Shown here: piece by piece, positions 16,232 to 23,996 of the stretch
Position numbering within the stretch: position 1 is the stretch's first letter
Layout of the letters: the number at the start of each line of letters is the position of its first letter
Origin: Oleiagrimonas sp. C23AA
Lineage (GTDB): Bacteria > Pseudomonadota > Gammaproteobacteria > Xanthomonadales > Rhodanobacteraceae
Direction: 5' to 3'
Assembly: GCF_011759385.1 (NCBI RefSeq)
Contig: NZ_JAARLY010000008.1
Span: 1 to 64,000 of the forward strand
DNA: 64,000 bases
The notes under the pieces: model-generated
Databases searched by the model: none
Told to the model about the DNA's origin: nothing
Seen by the model: only the letters and a program-made list of their open reading frames with translations
Program-made: the position numbers and the translations under genes

Positions 16232-16340
16232 ATCCCCCCCCAACGCCGTCCTCCATGGACGCGCTCGACTCAAGACTAGTCCGGCTCTTTCCTGAATACC
16301 AGAGTCCCCCATTCCAGGTAAGTCCAGGAGTAGCTCTGTG

Positions 16341-17459
16341 TCAGCGCGGCACCCGGTAGCCGCCGGGAACCCCCTCCGGGCTGAGCGTCAGCTGCCAGAG
16401 CTGATCGCGACGGCTGCGGAACACGGCGGCCGAGCAGGCCAGGTAGAAATGCCACATGCGCCGGAAGCGTTCGTCGTAGTTCTTGGAAAGCTCGGGCCAG
16501 GCGGCGTCGAAGTTGGCCTTCCAGGCCATCAGCGTGGTGTCGTAGTCGGGGCCAAAGTTGTGCCAGTCCTCGACCACGAACAGCTCTTCCAGCGCCGCGC
16601 TGACCTGGCTGGCGGCTGGGATCATCGAGTTGGGGAATATGTATTTCTCGATCCACGGATCGGGCTGGGACGGCTTGCCGTTGCTGCCGATGCTGTGCAG
16701 CACCGACAGTCCCTCCGGTTTCAGGCAGCGGCGCACCACTTCGAAGTAGGTGCGGTAGTTCTTCTGCCCGACGTGCTCGAACATGCCGATGGAATAGACC
16801 GCGTCAAACTGCTCGTCCATGTCGCGGTAATCGGTGAGGCGAATCTCCACCGGCAGGCCCTGGCACAGCGCGCGCGCGTATTCGGCCTGCTCCTTGGAGA
16901 TGGTGACGCCGACGCCTTGCACCCCGTAGTGCTCGGCCGCGTATTTCAGTGCCTCGCCCCAGCCACAGCCGATATCGAGCACACGCATGCCGGGCTGGAG
17001 CCGCAGTTTGCGGCAGACCAGATCGAGCTTGGCCGCCTGCGCCTCATCGATATTGGTGGCATTGGCCCAGTAACCACAGGAATAAACCAGACGCTGGCCG
17101 AGCATGGCCTCGAACAGGTCATTGCCGAGGTCGTAGTGGGTGGCGCCCACTTCCCAGGCGTGCTGGCCGCGCTGCAGGTTGATGAAGCGCGCCTTCAGAT
17201 GCGCCAGCAGGGTGTCCAGGGTTTTCAGGTGTTCATCCAGATGCGAGGCCAGCACCTTGGTGAAGAAGCCGGGCAGATCCTCGGCGTCCCACCAGCCGTC
17301 CATGTAGGCCTCGCCCAGACCCAGCGAGCCGTGCGCGAACACGCGTGAATACACACGCGAATCGTGCACCTGGATATCGGTGGGGCTGTCACCGTCGATG
17401 CGGATGCCGGCATGTTCCAGCAGCGCCTCGGCGCGTTCTCGCAATGAATCCTGACTCAT
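16341..17459 (-). CDS. cfa: Cyclopropane-fatty-acyl-phospholipid synthase
   Basis: A 372-residue SAM-dependent enzyme that methylenates cis double bonds of membrane phospholipid acyl chains. It shows HYDLGNDLF (108-116), YSCGYW (126-131), the SAM-binding VLDIGCGWG (160-168), and SIGMFEHVGQKNYRTYF, all family signatures. Length is close to the E. coli enzyme. The ATG at 17459 follows AAGGAG at a good distance and is preferred over ATG 17465. No partner gene is coupled. Expression in related bacteria is stationary-phase or acid-stress linked; the promoter was not identified here. Confidence 0.95.
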   Translation of the reverse strand: MSQDSLRERAEALLEHAGIRIDGDSPTDIQVHDSRVYSRVFAHGSLGLGEAYMDGWWDAEDLPGFFTKVLASHLDEHLKTLDTLLAHLKARFINLQRGQHAWEVGATHYDLGNDLFEAMLGQRLVYSCGYWANATNIDEAQAAKLDLVCRKLRLQPGMRVLDIGCGWGEALKYAAEHYGVQGVGVTISKEQAEYARALCQGLPVEIRLTDYRDMDEQFDAVYSIGMFEHVGQKNYRTYFEVVRRCLKPEGLSVLHSIGSNGKPSQPDPWIEKYIFPNSMIPAASQVSAALEELFVVEDWHNFGPDYDTTLMAWKANFDAAWPELSKNYDERFRRMWHFYLACSAAVFRSRRDQLWQLTLSPEGVPGGYRVPR

Positions 17460-17541
17460 GGACACTCCTTCGAATGGACACGCTCAAGAGGCGACCGGCA
17501 ACGCTCCGGTCGCCGCGACTTGGGGTTTAGCCTGGCAACTA

Positions 17542-17889
17542 TCAGCTAGCTTTCGTCAACATGCCGTATTCCACCTGGGAACGTTCGTACACCAGTTCCA
17601 CGCCAGCCTCGATGACCGACTCCAGCAAGGCATCGGCTTCGCCGTCGGTGAGGATGAATTCCACCTTCACCGGCTGATCGCCGGCCAGCTCGAAGAAGGT
17701 CTCCTCGTGCAGCACACCGTGGCGGCCAAAGCCGGCAATGGCGCGATACACCGAGCCGCCGGCCAGGCGCTTGTCATGCGCCAGTTCCAGCAGCCATTCG
17801 TACAGCAGCTTGCCTTTGTGCTTGGCGTTGGAGGTCATGAAAAAGCGCAGGTTGGTGCCCTGGCGCGTGGTGTGGTTGATCTCGCTCAT
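17542..17889 (-). CDS. DUF190 (PII-like) protein of the fluoride module
   Basis: A 115-residue cytoplasmic protein of the DUF190 family, which adopts a PII-like ferredoxin fold and is repeatedly found next to crcB. The family features visible are LRFFMTSNAKHKGKLLYEWL, GGSVYRAIAGFGRHG and VKVEFILTDGEADALL. It starts 16 bases after the crcB stop, so it is the second gene of the fluoride operon. A regulatory or accessory role in fluoride export is inferred from context only. The start MSEINHTTRQG is preceded by GGAG-like sequence. Confidence 0.9.
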   Translation of the reverse strand: MSEINHTTRQGTNLRFFMTSNAKHKGKLLYEWLLELAHDKRLAGGSVYRAIAGFGRHGVLHEETFFELAGDQPVKVEFILTDGEADALLESVIEAGVELVYERSQVEYGMLTKAS

Positions 17890-17905
17890 GGGGGCTCCTT
17901 GTCGA

Positions 17906-18292
17906 TCAGCTGCGCAGCAGCGCGCGGGTCAGCGTAAGGCCAGCCACGGTCATGGCCAGCGAACCGATCACGTGGACGGCCACGTGGCTGGCAAACCACA
18001 TGTACTGCTGGCGCAGCAGCAGCGTGGTGGCCTCGGCCGAGAACGTGGAAAAGGTGGTCAGGCCACCCAGCATGCCGGTCATCACGAACAGTCGCCAGAA
18101 GGCGGGAACGCCCTGATGATGGGCCACAAAGGCGATGGCGCAGCCCATGATCAGGCCGCCCAGCAGATTGGCCGCCAGGGTGCCCGGTGGCAGCGTGGGG
18201 AAAACATGGTTAAGGGCGACGCCCAGCCACCAGCGCAGCAATGCGCCAAGACCGGCGCCGCTGAACACGGCGATGATTGCAGTGATGCCCAT
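17906..18292 (-). CDS. crcB: Fluoride exporter CrcB/Fluc
   Basis: A 128-residue four-helix inner-membrane protein of the Fluc family, which works as an antiparallel dimer and passes F-. The signatures GAGLGALLRWWLG, TLAANLLGG and TGMLGGLTTFSTFS (the Thr/Phe/Ser-lined pore with the central TTFSTF) are all present. ATG 18292 lies after GGAGAG and begins MGITAIIAVF; the open frame upstream crosses untranslated leader sequence. A fluoride riboswitch lies 84 bases upstream on the same strand. The DUF190 gene follows. Confidence 0.95.
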   Translation of the reverse strand: MGITAIIAVFSGAGLGALLRWWLGVALNHVFPTLPPGTLAANLLGGLIMGCAIAFVAHHQGVPAFWRLFVMTGMLGGLTTFSTFSAEATTLLLRQQYMWFASHVAVHVIGSLAMTVAGLTLTRALLRS

Positions 18293-18375
18293 CGGCTCTC
18301 CTTCAAGTGCAAGGTAACAAGTCGAATCGGGCCAGAGGAATGGCGTGCGCGCCTGCGCCTCCGGCAGATCCGGTG

Positions 18376-18460
18376 GAGCAGGCATCATCAACCAGAGGGT
18401 TTCGCCCTGGCGGTTCGTCCGGCCTGACGTGACCGGACAGGAGGCATGCCATCTCCCGCT
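18376..18460 (-). promoter_or_regulatory. Fluoride riboswitch (crcB motif) in the crcB leader
   Basis: On the minus strand the leader reads GGAGATGGCATGCCTCC (18456 down to 18440), then a variable stem with AACCGCCAGGG and its partner CCCTCTGG, then TTGATGATGCCTGC (to 18378). These are the consensus elements of the crcB RNA: the GGAGAUGGCAU..CCUCC pairing, the AAACCGC-type stem and the conserved UGAUGAUGCC. The pseudoknot partner GGCAU/AUGCC is intact. Binding of F- is known to stabilise the RNA and turn on downstream genes. Confidence 0.9.
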
Positions 18461-18591
18461 TGCCTGTCGATGTTAGCCGCAGCCGCGTCGCAGCGCCACG
18501 GCGGGCGACAAGGCAAGTGCGTACAATGCGCGGCTGTTTCGATGGCGACGCCGGGGAAGGGGCGCCGCCGCATGCGACCGGATAGCAACTG

Positions 18592-19851
18592 ATGACACGC
18601 CATCGCGCCCAAGGCCATGGACTGCTGGCCTTCCTTCTGGCCGGCCTCTCGATGATCGGGCCGTTCTCGATCGACGCCATCTTTCCCGGTTTCCCGGGCA
18701 TTGGTCACGACTTTGCCGTTACCGAGGCCGCCGTGCAGCAGACCGTGGCCACCTACCTGGTGGCCTACGCCGGCATGAGCCTGTTCCATGGCGCGCTGTC
18801 CGATGCCTACGGGCGCAAGCCGGTCATCGTGATCGGCATGGCGCTGTATGCACTGGCCTCGCTGGGCGGCGCGTTTGCGCCCAGTTTTGCCTGGCTGCTG
18901 GTGTGCCGGGCGCTGCAGGGTGGCTGCGCCGGTGCCGGCATCGTGGTCGGGCGCGCCATTGTGCGTGACCGCCTGGAAGGCGCGGCGGCGCAAAAGCTGA
19001 TGTCGAAGGTGATGATGATCTTCGGCGTGGCGCCGGCGCTGGCGCCGATCGTCGGCGCGTGGCTGCTGGGTATCGATGGCTGGCGCGGCATTTTCTTCGC
19101 GCTGACGGCGTTCGCGCTGGTGTTGGCGGTGATCTGCGGCCTGCTGCTGGAAGAGTCGCACCCGGCCGCGATGCGCAGTCCGTTCCGTCCCGGCCCGCTG
19201 TTTGCGGCCTATCGCAGCATTGTCGGCGATCGCCTGTACTGGCCGCTGGCGGTGGCGGCGACGGTGAATTTCGGCTCGTTGTTCCTGTTCATCGCCTCGG
19301 CGCCGGTGATCGTGACTCGGCACCTGGGGTTGGGGGCGGATGGCTTCCCGTGGCTGTTCGTGCCGGTGGTGATAGGGCTGGTCGGCGGCAGCTGGTTTTC
19401 CGGTCATCTGGCCGAGCGCATCAGCACGGCGCGCACGGTGGGTATCGGTTATGCGCTGATGCTGGTGGCGTGCGCTGCGCACCTGGTGCTGGCACTGGCG
19501 CTGCCGCAGGCCATGCTGCCGTGGTCGATGCTGCCGCTGGTGGTGCAGGGACTGGGCGTGCAAATGGCCTTCCCGACCATCACGCTGTTGCTGCTGGAGC
19601 GCTTTCCGGCAGCGCGTGGCGCGGCCTCCTCGGTGCAGGCCTGCGTCAATCTGATGTTCAACGCGGTGGTGGCCGGTGTGCTCTCGCCGCTGTTGTCGGC
19701 GCACATGCTGAGCCTGGCGCTGGGCGCCTGCGCCATCACCGGTACGGGCCTGGTTGCCTGGCTGGGCTATCGGCACATGGCCGGGCGCGAGGCCGACCGG
19801 CCGGTGCACGGCGAGGCCTTCGACGTGGTCGCCGAGAGCGAGTCCGGCTGA
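18592..19851 (+). CDS. MFS multidrug transporter, Bcr/CflA type
   Basis: A 419-residue, 12-helix major facilitator. The N-terminal block MIGPFSIDAIFPGFPGI and motif A (GALSDAYGRKPV, 67-78) match the Bcr/CflA drug:H+ antiporter family (DHA1), which exports bicyclomycin, chloramphenicol and similar compounds. The motif ALQGGCAGAGIVVGRAIVRD is the conserved helix-4 segment of this group. It is divergent from the fluoride operon. The C-terminal tail (EADRPVHGEAFDVVAES) is cytoplasmic. Substrate is not readable from sequence. Confidence 0.9.
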   Translation: MTRHRAQGHGLLAFLLAGLSMIGPFSIDAIFPGFPGIGHDFAVTEAAVQQTVATYLVAYAGMSLFHGALSDAYGRKPVIVIGMALYALASLGGAFAPSFAWLLVCRALQGGCAGAGIVVGRAIVRDRLEGAAAQKLMSKVMMIFGVAPALAPIVGAWLLGIDGWRGIFFALTAFALVLAVICGLLLEESHPAAMRSPFRPGPLFAAYRSIVGDRLYWPLAVAATVNFGSLFLFIASAPVIVTRHLGLGADGFPWLFVPVVIGLVGGSWFSGHLAERISTARTVGIGYALMLVACAAHLVLALALPQAMLPWSMLPLVVQGLGVQMAFPTITLLLLERFPAARGAASSVQACVNLMFNAVVAGVLSPLLSAHMLSLALGACAITGTGLVAWLGYRHMAGREADRPVHGEAFDVVAESESG

Positions 19852-20033
19852 GTCGGCTGACGCGACGAACGTGAACCGCGGCTACGCGGCTTCTTTGACA
19901 TTGCCGGCCATGGGCTTGAGCCTAGGGAGAAGGTTCAGCCTTGCGTGCCGGTGTGAGGCCGGCGCGTTCGACGGGCGAGGCGACACTCGTCGTTTCGTGC
20001 GCACTCACCCAACGAACGGAGATTTGAAGCCCT

Positions 20034-20498
20034 ATGAAGAAACCGCTTCTGATGATGCTTTCCCTGGCCGCTTGCGGCGCCGTCGCCACCCCGGCCGTGG
20101 CCGCTCAGAACGCGCAGAAGGGCCAGGCCGCCTCCAAGGCCGCCATGAGCATGCCGACGCCGGCCGAGAAATCCGCCTGCACCAACGCCGCCGATGACAT
20201 CATCAACAAGCTTGATGCCGGTGATGTGTCGGCCGCCACATCGCACTTCGATCCGCGTCTGCACGCCAAGATGACCGATGCCAAGCTGCAGGCCGGCTGG
20301 AAGAAGCTGACCGACAAGTACGGCAAGAACCCCGAGCTGGGCACGCCGCAGGCGCGCAAGGTCAAAAAGTACACCCTGGTGATGGTGCCGATGAGCTACA
20401 ACAAGGCACAGCTGGGCGCGCAAGTGGCCTGTAACAGCAAGGGCAAGGTGCTGGCCTTCCGCATTGGCGCGATGAAGAAGGCGCCGTCCAAGTCCTGA
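20034..20498 (+). CDS. Secreted DUF3887-like protein
   Basis: A 154-residue protein with a signal peptide (MKKPLLMMLSLAACGAVATP, cleavage near AVAA). The mature part contains an alpha-beta domain in the style of DUF3887: INKLDAGDVSAATSHFDPRL, then LQAGWKKLTDKYG, and VACNSKGKVLAFRIG at the end. Such domains are compact, often secreted, and of unknown function. A distant relative with the same order of elements occurs at 34781-35173. ATG 20034 is preceded by GGAG about 15 bases upstream. A strong terminator follows, so the gene is expressed alone. Confidence 0.75.
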   Translation: MKKPLLMMLSLAACGAVATPAVAAQNAQKGQAASKAAMSMPTPAEKSACTNAADDIINKLDAGDVSAATSHFDPRLHAKMTDAKLQAGWKKLTDKYGKNPELGTPQARKVKKYTLVMVPMSYNKAQLGAQVACNSKGKVLAFRIGAMKKAPSKS

Positions 20499-20553
20499 TC
20501 ACCGGGCGTTGAACGGAGTCGTTGCTCCCGAGCGAGCAACTGCAGCCACAACG

Positions 20554-20585
20554 AAAAAGCGCCGTCCTTTCGGGCGGCGCTTTTT
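20554..20585 (+). terminator. Rho-independent terminator
   Basis: A stem with arms GCGCCGTCC and GGGCGGCGC and loop TTTC is flanked by A5 on the left and T5 on the right, so it can work from either side. It ends the DUF3887 gene and lies before the convergent gene at 20610. Confidence 0.9.
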
Positions 20586-20609
20586 GTTTGGTCCGAGAGC
20601 CGGTAACGC

Positions 20610-21107
20610 TCAGGCGGCGTCGGCGGGTAGCAGCTGGTGCCCGATCAGCCAGCGCCGCGCATCGTCGGCATCGTGGCTGAACCAGGCCTGGGTCGAGCCC
20701 AGCCGGAAGCTGTAGCCCCAGGCGTCCATGTCGGCCATCAGCTGCGCGCGACCGACACCGGGCAGGGCATCGGCCAGCACGATCTGCAGGTAGCAGGAGG
20801 CGTCCTCTTCCTCTATGGAATCGGTGGCATCGGTGTGCACCGCCGCGCGGCGCTCCGGCGGCAGCACGATCAGATGGCAGGCCTCGTGCAGCAGCGAGTG
20901 CACCGGCGTGTCATCGCGCGCATAGACATCGCAGCCGATGATGCCCGCTTCCGGTTCACCCCAATAGCTGCCGGGAATCGGCTGGCCATCCTCGACCCTG
21001 TGCAGGCGCAGGCCGTAGCCGGCCAACAGGGCCGCCGGGGTCTGGAATCCGATCTGGCCCACGCGGGTGACGCGGGCTTCGTCGGTGCCGGCCGTGCCGT
21101 GCGTCAT
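20610..21107 (-). CDS. Hypothetical protein with HExxH-like motif
   Basis: A 165-residue soluble protein with no signal peptide. Near its middle it has VHSLLHEACHLIVLPPERR, in which H-E-A-C-H is a zinc-metallopeptidase HExxH motif. A third ligand could be in the acidic stretch DATDSIEEEDASCYLQ (E or D, 25-30 residues later). The C-terminal AWFSHDADDARRWL is unusual. I recognise no named family; proteins of this type occur widely in xanthomonads as hypotheticals. It sits 10 bases upstream of minE in opposite-strand terms (it is the next minus-strand gene after minE), so it may be the last gene of the min operon. The enzyme reading is inference. Confidence 0.68.
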   Translation of the reverse strand: MTHGTAGTDEARVTRVGQIGFQTPAALLAGYGLRLHRVEDGQPIPGSYWGEPEAGIIGCDVYARDDTPVHSLLHEACHLIVLPPERRAAVHTDATDSIEEEDASCYLQIVLADALPGVGRAQLMADMDAWGYSFRLGSTQAWFSHDADDARRWLIGHQLLPADAA

Positions 21108-21117
21108 GCGATCGCGC

Positions 21118-21381
21118 TCAGCTCTTCTTTTCGTCGTCGGGCAGGGCTACCGAGAGCTCCAGCACGTCGTGGCCGGTGTCGCTTTCCAGGTTCACCTGCA
21201 CCGCTTCGGGATCGATATTGACGTACTTGCGGATCACTTCCAGAAGCTCGCTGCGCAGCAGCGGCAGGTAGTCCGGACCGCCACGGGTGCTGCGTTCCTG
21301 GGCCACGATGATGCGCAGGCGCTCGCGGGCGATGGAGGCGGTGTTCTTCGGCTTGGCGCGCAGAAAGTCGAGAATGCCCAT
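21118..21381 (-). CDS. minE: Cell division topological specificity factor MinE
   Basis: An 87-residue protein with the MinE membrane-binding N-terminus ([16 protein letters not shown]), the MinD-contact region ([14 protein letters not shown]) and the C-terminal dimerisation domain ([19 protein letters not shown]). It stimulates MinD ATPase and drives pole-to-pole oscillation. It begins three bases after the minD stop. Length and motifs match family norms. It belongs to the GNAT-minC-minD-minE operon. Confidence 0.95.
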   Translation of the reverse strand: MGILDFLRAKPKNTASIARERLRIIVAQERSTRGGPDYLPLLRSELLEVIRKYVNIDPEAVQVNLESDTGHDVLELSVALPDDEKKS

Positions 21382-21384
21382 GGA

Positions 21385-22197
21385 TCAGCCTCCGAACATG
21401 CGTTTGAACAGACCCTTCTTGGGTACTTCCAGAAAGCGCAGCGGGCGCTCCTCGCCCAGCACACGGGCCACCGCATCGGCGTAGGCCTGGCCGGCCATCG
21501 ACTGGGCGTCCAGGATCACCGGCTCACCGGCGTTGGAGGCAGCCAGCACGTTTTCCGATTCAGGAATCACGCCGACCACCGGCAGGCCCAGGATGTCTTC
21601 CACATCCTTCACCGAGAGCATTTCGCCCGCTTCCACGCGTACCGGGTTGTAGCGGGTCAGCAGCAGGTGTTGCTTGACGGTGGCCTGGCCGCCTTCGGCG
21701 TGGCGCGTCTTGCTGGCCAGAAGGCCCAGGATGCGATCCGAATCGCGTACCGAGGATACTTCCGGGTTCACCACCACCATGGCGTGATCGGCGAAATACA
21801 TGGCCAGATGCGCGCCCTTTTCGATACCGGCGGGCGAATCGCAGACCACGTAATCGAAGCCTTCCTTCTTCAGCTCGTCCAGGACCTTTTCCACGCCTTC
21901 CTGGGTCAGCGCGTCCTTGTCGCGGGTCTGCGAGGCGGCCAGCACGAACAGCTTGTCGTTGCGCTTGTCCTTGATCAGCGCCTGCTTGAGCGTGGCTTCG
22001 CCCTGGATGACGTTGACGAAGTCGTAAACCACGCGGCGCTCGCAGCCCATGATCAGGTCGAGGTTGCGCAGACCGACGTCGAAGTCGATTACGGCCACCT
22101 TCTTGCCGGCCTGTGCCAGGCCCGTGGCCAGCGAGGCACTGGTGGTGGTCTTGCCAACTCCGCCTTTACCCGAAGTGACGACGATGATCTCTGTCAA
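21385..22197 (-). CDS. minD: Septum site-determining ATPase MinD
   Basis: A 270-residue ParA/MinD ATPase. The deviant Walker A is KGGVGKTT (11-18) after TSG, and switch I/II-type segments DFDVGLRNLD and CDSPAGIEKGA are present. The C-terminal amphipathic membrane helix (LFKRMFGG) is intact. MinD-ATP recruits MinC to the membrane to block FtsZ ring assembly away from midcell. It lies between minC, after a 151-base gap, and minE. Size is identical to E. coli MinD. Confidence 0.97.
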   Translation of the reverse strand: MTEIIVVTSGKGGVGKTTTSASLATGLAQAGKKVAVIDFDVGLRNLDLIMGCERRVVYDFVNVIQGEATLKQALIKDKRNDKLFVLAASQTRDKDALTQEGVEKVLDELKKEGFDYVVCDSPAGIEKGAHLAMYFADHAMVVVNPEVSSVRDSDRILGLLASKTRHAEGGQATVKQHLLLTRYNPVRVEAGEMLSVKDVEDILGLPVVGVIPESENVLAASNAGEPVILDAQSMAGQAYADAVARVLGEERPLRFLEVPKKGLFKRMFGG

Positions 22198-22348
22198 GGG
22201 AGTGTCTCCGAAAATGTTGGGTGCAACGGCCTTGGATGGCCTGTGACGATGTTGAGGTTTTCAAGGTCACCGGTGCCGGTAGCGCCGCTGTCCGGCGCCG
22301 GCCCCGGTGCGTGGATCACGCGCACACCCCTGCGGTGCGCGTGGTCCA

Positions 22349-23140
22349 TCAAAGTCGTTCGATCAAAAGCTTGCCGTCTTCCAGCCAGCATTGCACGGAC
22401 TGGCCATCCAGTTCCGGCGGAATCTGCTCGAAGACGCGGTACTGGCCGGCAATGGAGACCAGTTCGGCGCGGAAGTCGCTGCAGAAAATGCGCGCATCCT
22501 CGTCGCCCTGGGCACCGGCCAGCGCACGGCCACGCAGCGGACCGTAGATATGGATGGAGCCGTCGGCAATGATCTCGGCGGCATTGGCCACTGCCGCGGA
22601 CACCACCAGATCGCGCCCACGCGCATAGACCTGCTGACCTGAGCGGATCGGCTGGCTGTGGCGCTGCGCGGTGCTGGCGCCCTCGCTGGAGGCCGCCGGT
22701 GCAGCAGGCGCCGGCGTGGGTGCCGGAGCGGGAGCGCGTGCCGGGGCAGGCGCCGGCGCGGCCGGCGGCGGAGGCGCCGCGGCCAGTTCGCCGTTGTCGC
22801 GCTCGTAGGCGGCGCGGAACTTGGCGATCAGCGGCAGGCCCATGCGCTGTGCCAGGGCTTCGGTGTCCTTGGTGCCGTAGGCCAGGCCCACCGGCAGCAT
22901 GCCGGCCGAACGCACCGCCTCGAGCAGCGCATCGACCATGCCGTCGCCGGGCAGGTCCAGCAGGTGGCTTAAGTCAAGCACCACGGCGGCGCGGGTGAAC
23001 AACTGGGGCGCGGCCTGCACGCGCCGTTCCAGCTCGGCGCAAAGCGCGGCCGGATCGGCATGGCGCACGCGCACGCAGGCGATGCCGACCTGGCCAAAGC
23101 GCAGGTCGGCCGCTTCCATGGCGGGGGCGGCCGTGCTCAT
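22349..23140 (-). CDS. minC: Septum site-determining protein MinC
   Basis: A 263-residue inhibitor of FtsZ polymerisation. The N-terminal domain (about 1-115) shows FTRAAVVLDLSHLL; a long Ala/Pro linker (about 118-160, repeated PAPAPAR-type units) is longer than in E. coli; and the C-terminal beta-helix shows SGQQVYARGRDLVVSAAV, GSIHIYGPLRGRALAG and RIFCSDFRAELVSIAG. The last of these is the MinD-binding surface. Its ATG overlaps the stop of the upstream GNAT gene (ATGA), so translation is coupled. Function as the MinD-partnered inhibitor follows from the operon. Confidence 0.94.
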   Translation of the reverse strand: MSTAAPAMEAADLRFGQVGIACVRVRHADPAALCAELERRVQAAPQLFTRAAVVLDLSHLLDLPGDGMVDALLEAVRSAGMLPVGLAYGTKDTEALAQRMGLPLIAKFRAAYERDNGELAAAPPPPAAPAPAPARAPAPAPTPAPAAPAASSEGASTAQRHSQPIRSGQQVYARGRDLVVSAAVANAAEIIADGSIHIYGPLRGRALAGAQGDEDARIFCSDFRAELVSIAGQYRVFEQIPPELDGQSVQCWLEDGKLLIERL

Positions 23141-23727
23141 GCGGAAGCCTCCCGACGCTGCTGGATGTGCTCGCGCTCGCTCAGCCAGGGCTGAGCGGGC
23201 AGGGCGTGGCCGTAGGTGTCGCGCACGTAGTCGAAGCTGGGCAGCGCCTTGGCCTGCATGCTGACACGGCGCTGGTTGCCCGGCATCACCTGCTGACCCA
23301 CTTCCTGGAAGCCATAGGTGCCGTGGAACAGCAGGGTCGCGTCGTCGCGCGGCTCGAGAAACACTTCACAGGCCAGGTGCGGCACGCGCACTTCGGCAAA
23401 ACTTTGAACGTCGCAATAAAACACGCGACCCAGGCCATGACGGCGCCAGCCGCTGCCCACCACAATACGATCGATATACACAAACTGCTCGTAACGTTCG
23501 CGAAACCAGAGAAAATTGGGACTGTCGTGATCGGCGTCTTCGCGCACGGCGATCAGGAAGCCGGCCACCTTACCGTCCACTTCGGCTACACGGAAATAGT
23601 CGGCAATGTCGTAGAGATGGCGCGCGTGCGCTTCGCTCATCGACAAGATACCGGCGCCGGCGGCGTTGTTGAGCGCCAGCACTGCTTCCAGGTCGTGCTC
23701 GCGCACGTCACGGATGGCCAGGACCAT
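23137..23727 (-). CDS. GNAT family acetyltransferase upstream of minC
   Basis: A 196-residue GNAT acetyltransferase. The acetyl-CoA-binding motif V-x-x-x-RRHGLG lies at about 90-100 (DRIVVGSGWRRHGLG) and the fold is complete (LACEVFLEPRDDATLLFH). The acceptor is unknown. ATG 23727 follows GGAG eight bases upstream; an open frame extends further without homology. It overlaps minC by ATGA and is the first gene of the min operon, so it is co-expressed with the division-site system. Whether it acetylates a division protein or is merely co-located is not known. Confidence 0.85.
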   Translation of the reverse strand: MVLAIRDVREHDLEAVLALNNAAGAGILSMSEAHARHLYDIADYFRVAEVDGKVAGFLIAVREDADHDSPNFLWFRERYEQFVYIDRIVVGSGWRRHGLGRVFYCDVQSFAEVRVPHLACEVFLEPRDDATLLFHGTYGFQEVGQQVMPGNQRRVSMQAKALPSFDYVRDTYGHALPAQPWLSEREHIQQRREASA

Positions 23728-23996
23728 TCGTTGCTCCGCTTGAAAATCGTTGGCGACGAGGGCGTGTCGGGACGCGACCGTCCGGACGCAGTCGCCTTCT
23801 CTGGCGTACGTGCATCGCGCGACGGATCGCCCTGCCGAGCCTCCCGATCCATCGCAGGCCTTACGTGGGACGGCGCGCATTATCGCATGCCCTCCCGTAC
23901 ACATACATAAAAACGTTCGCCGCGTTAAGAGCCTGTTTTGATGACTTGGTGTAGGGCCATGACTTCGGGCCGATTGCGTGTCGCGGCCGGGCGCCT

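Noticed and set aside
18388-19809. 473-codon minus-strand open frame opposite the Bcr/CflA transporter
   Set aside because: His/Arg/Gln-rich antisense shadow; no domain; it also crosses the fluoride riboswitch.
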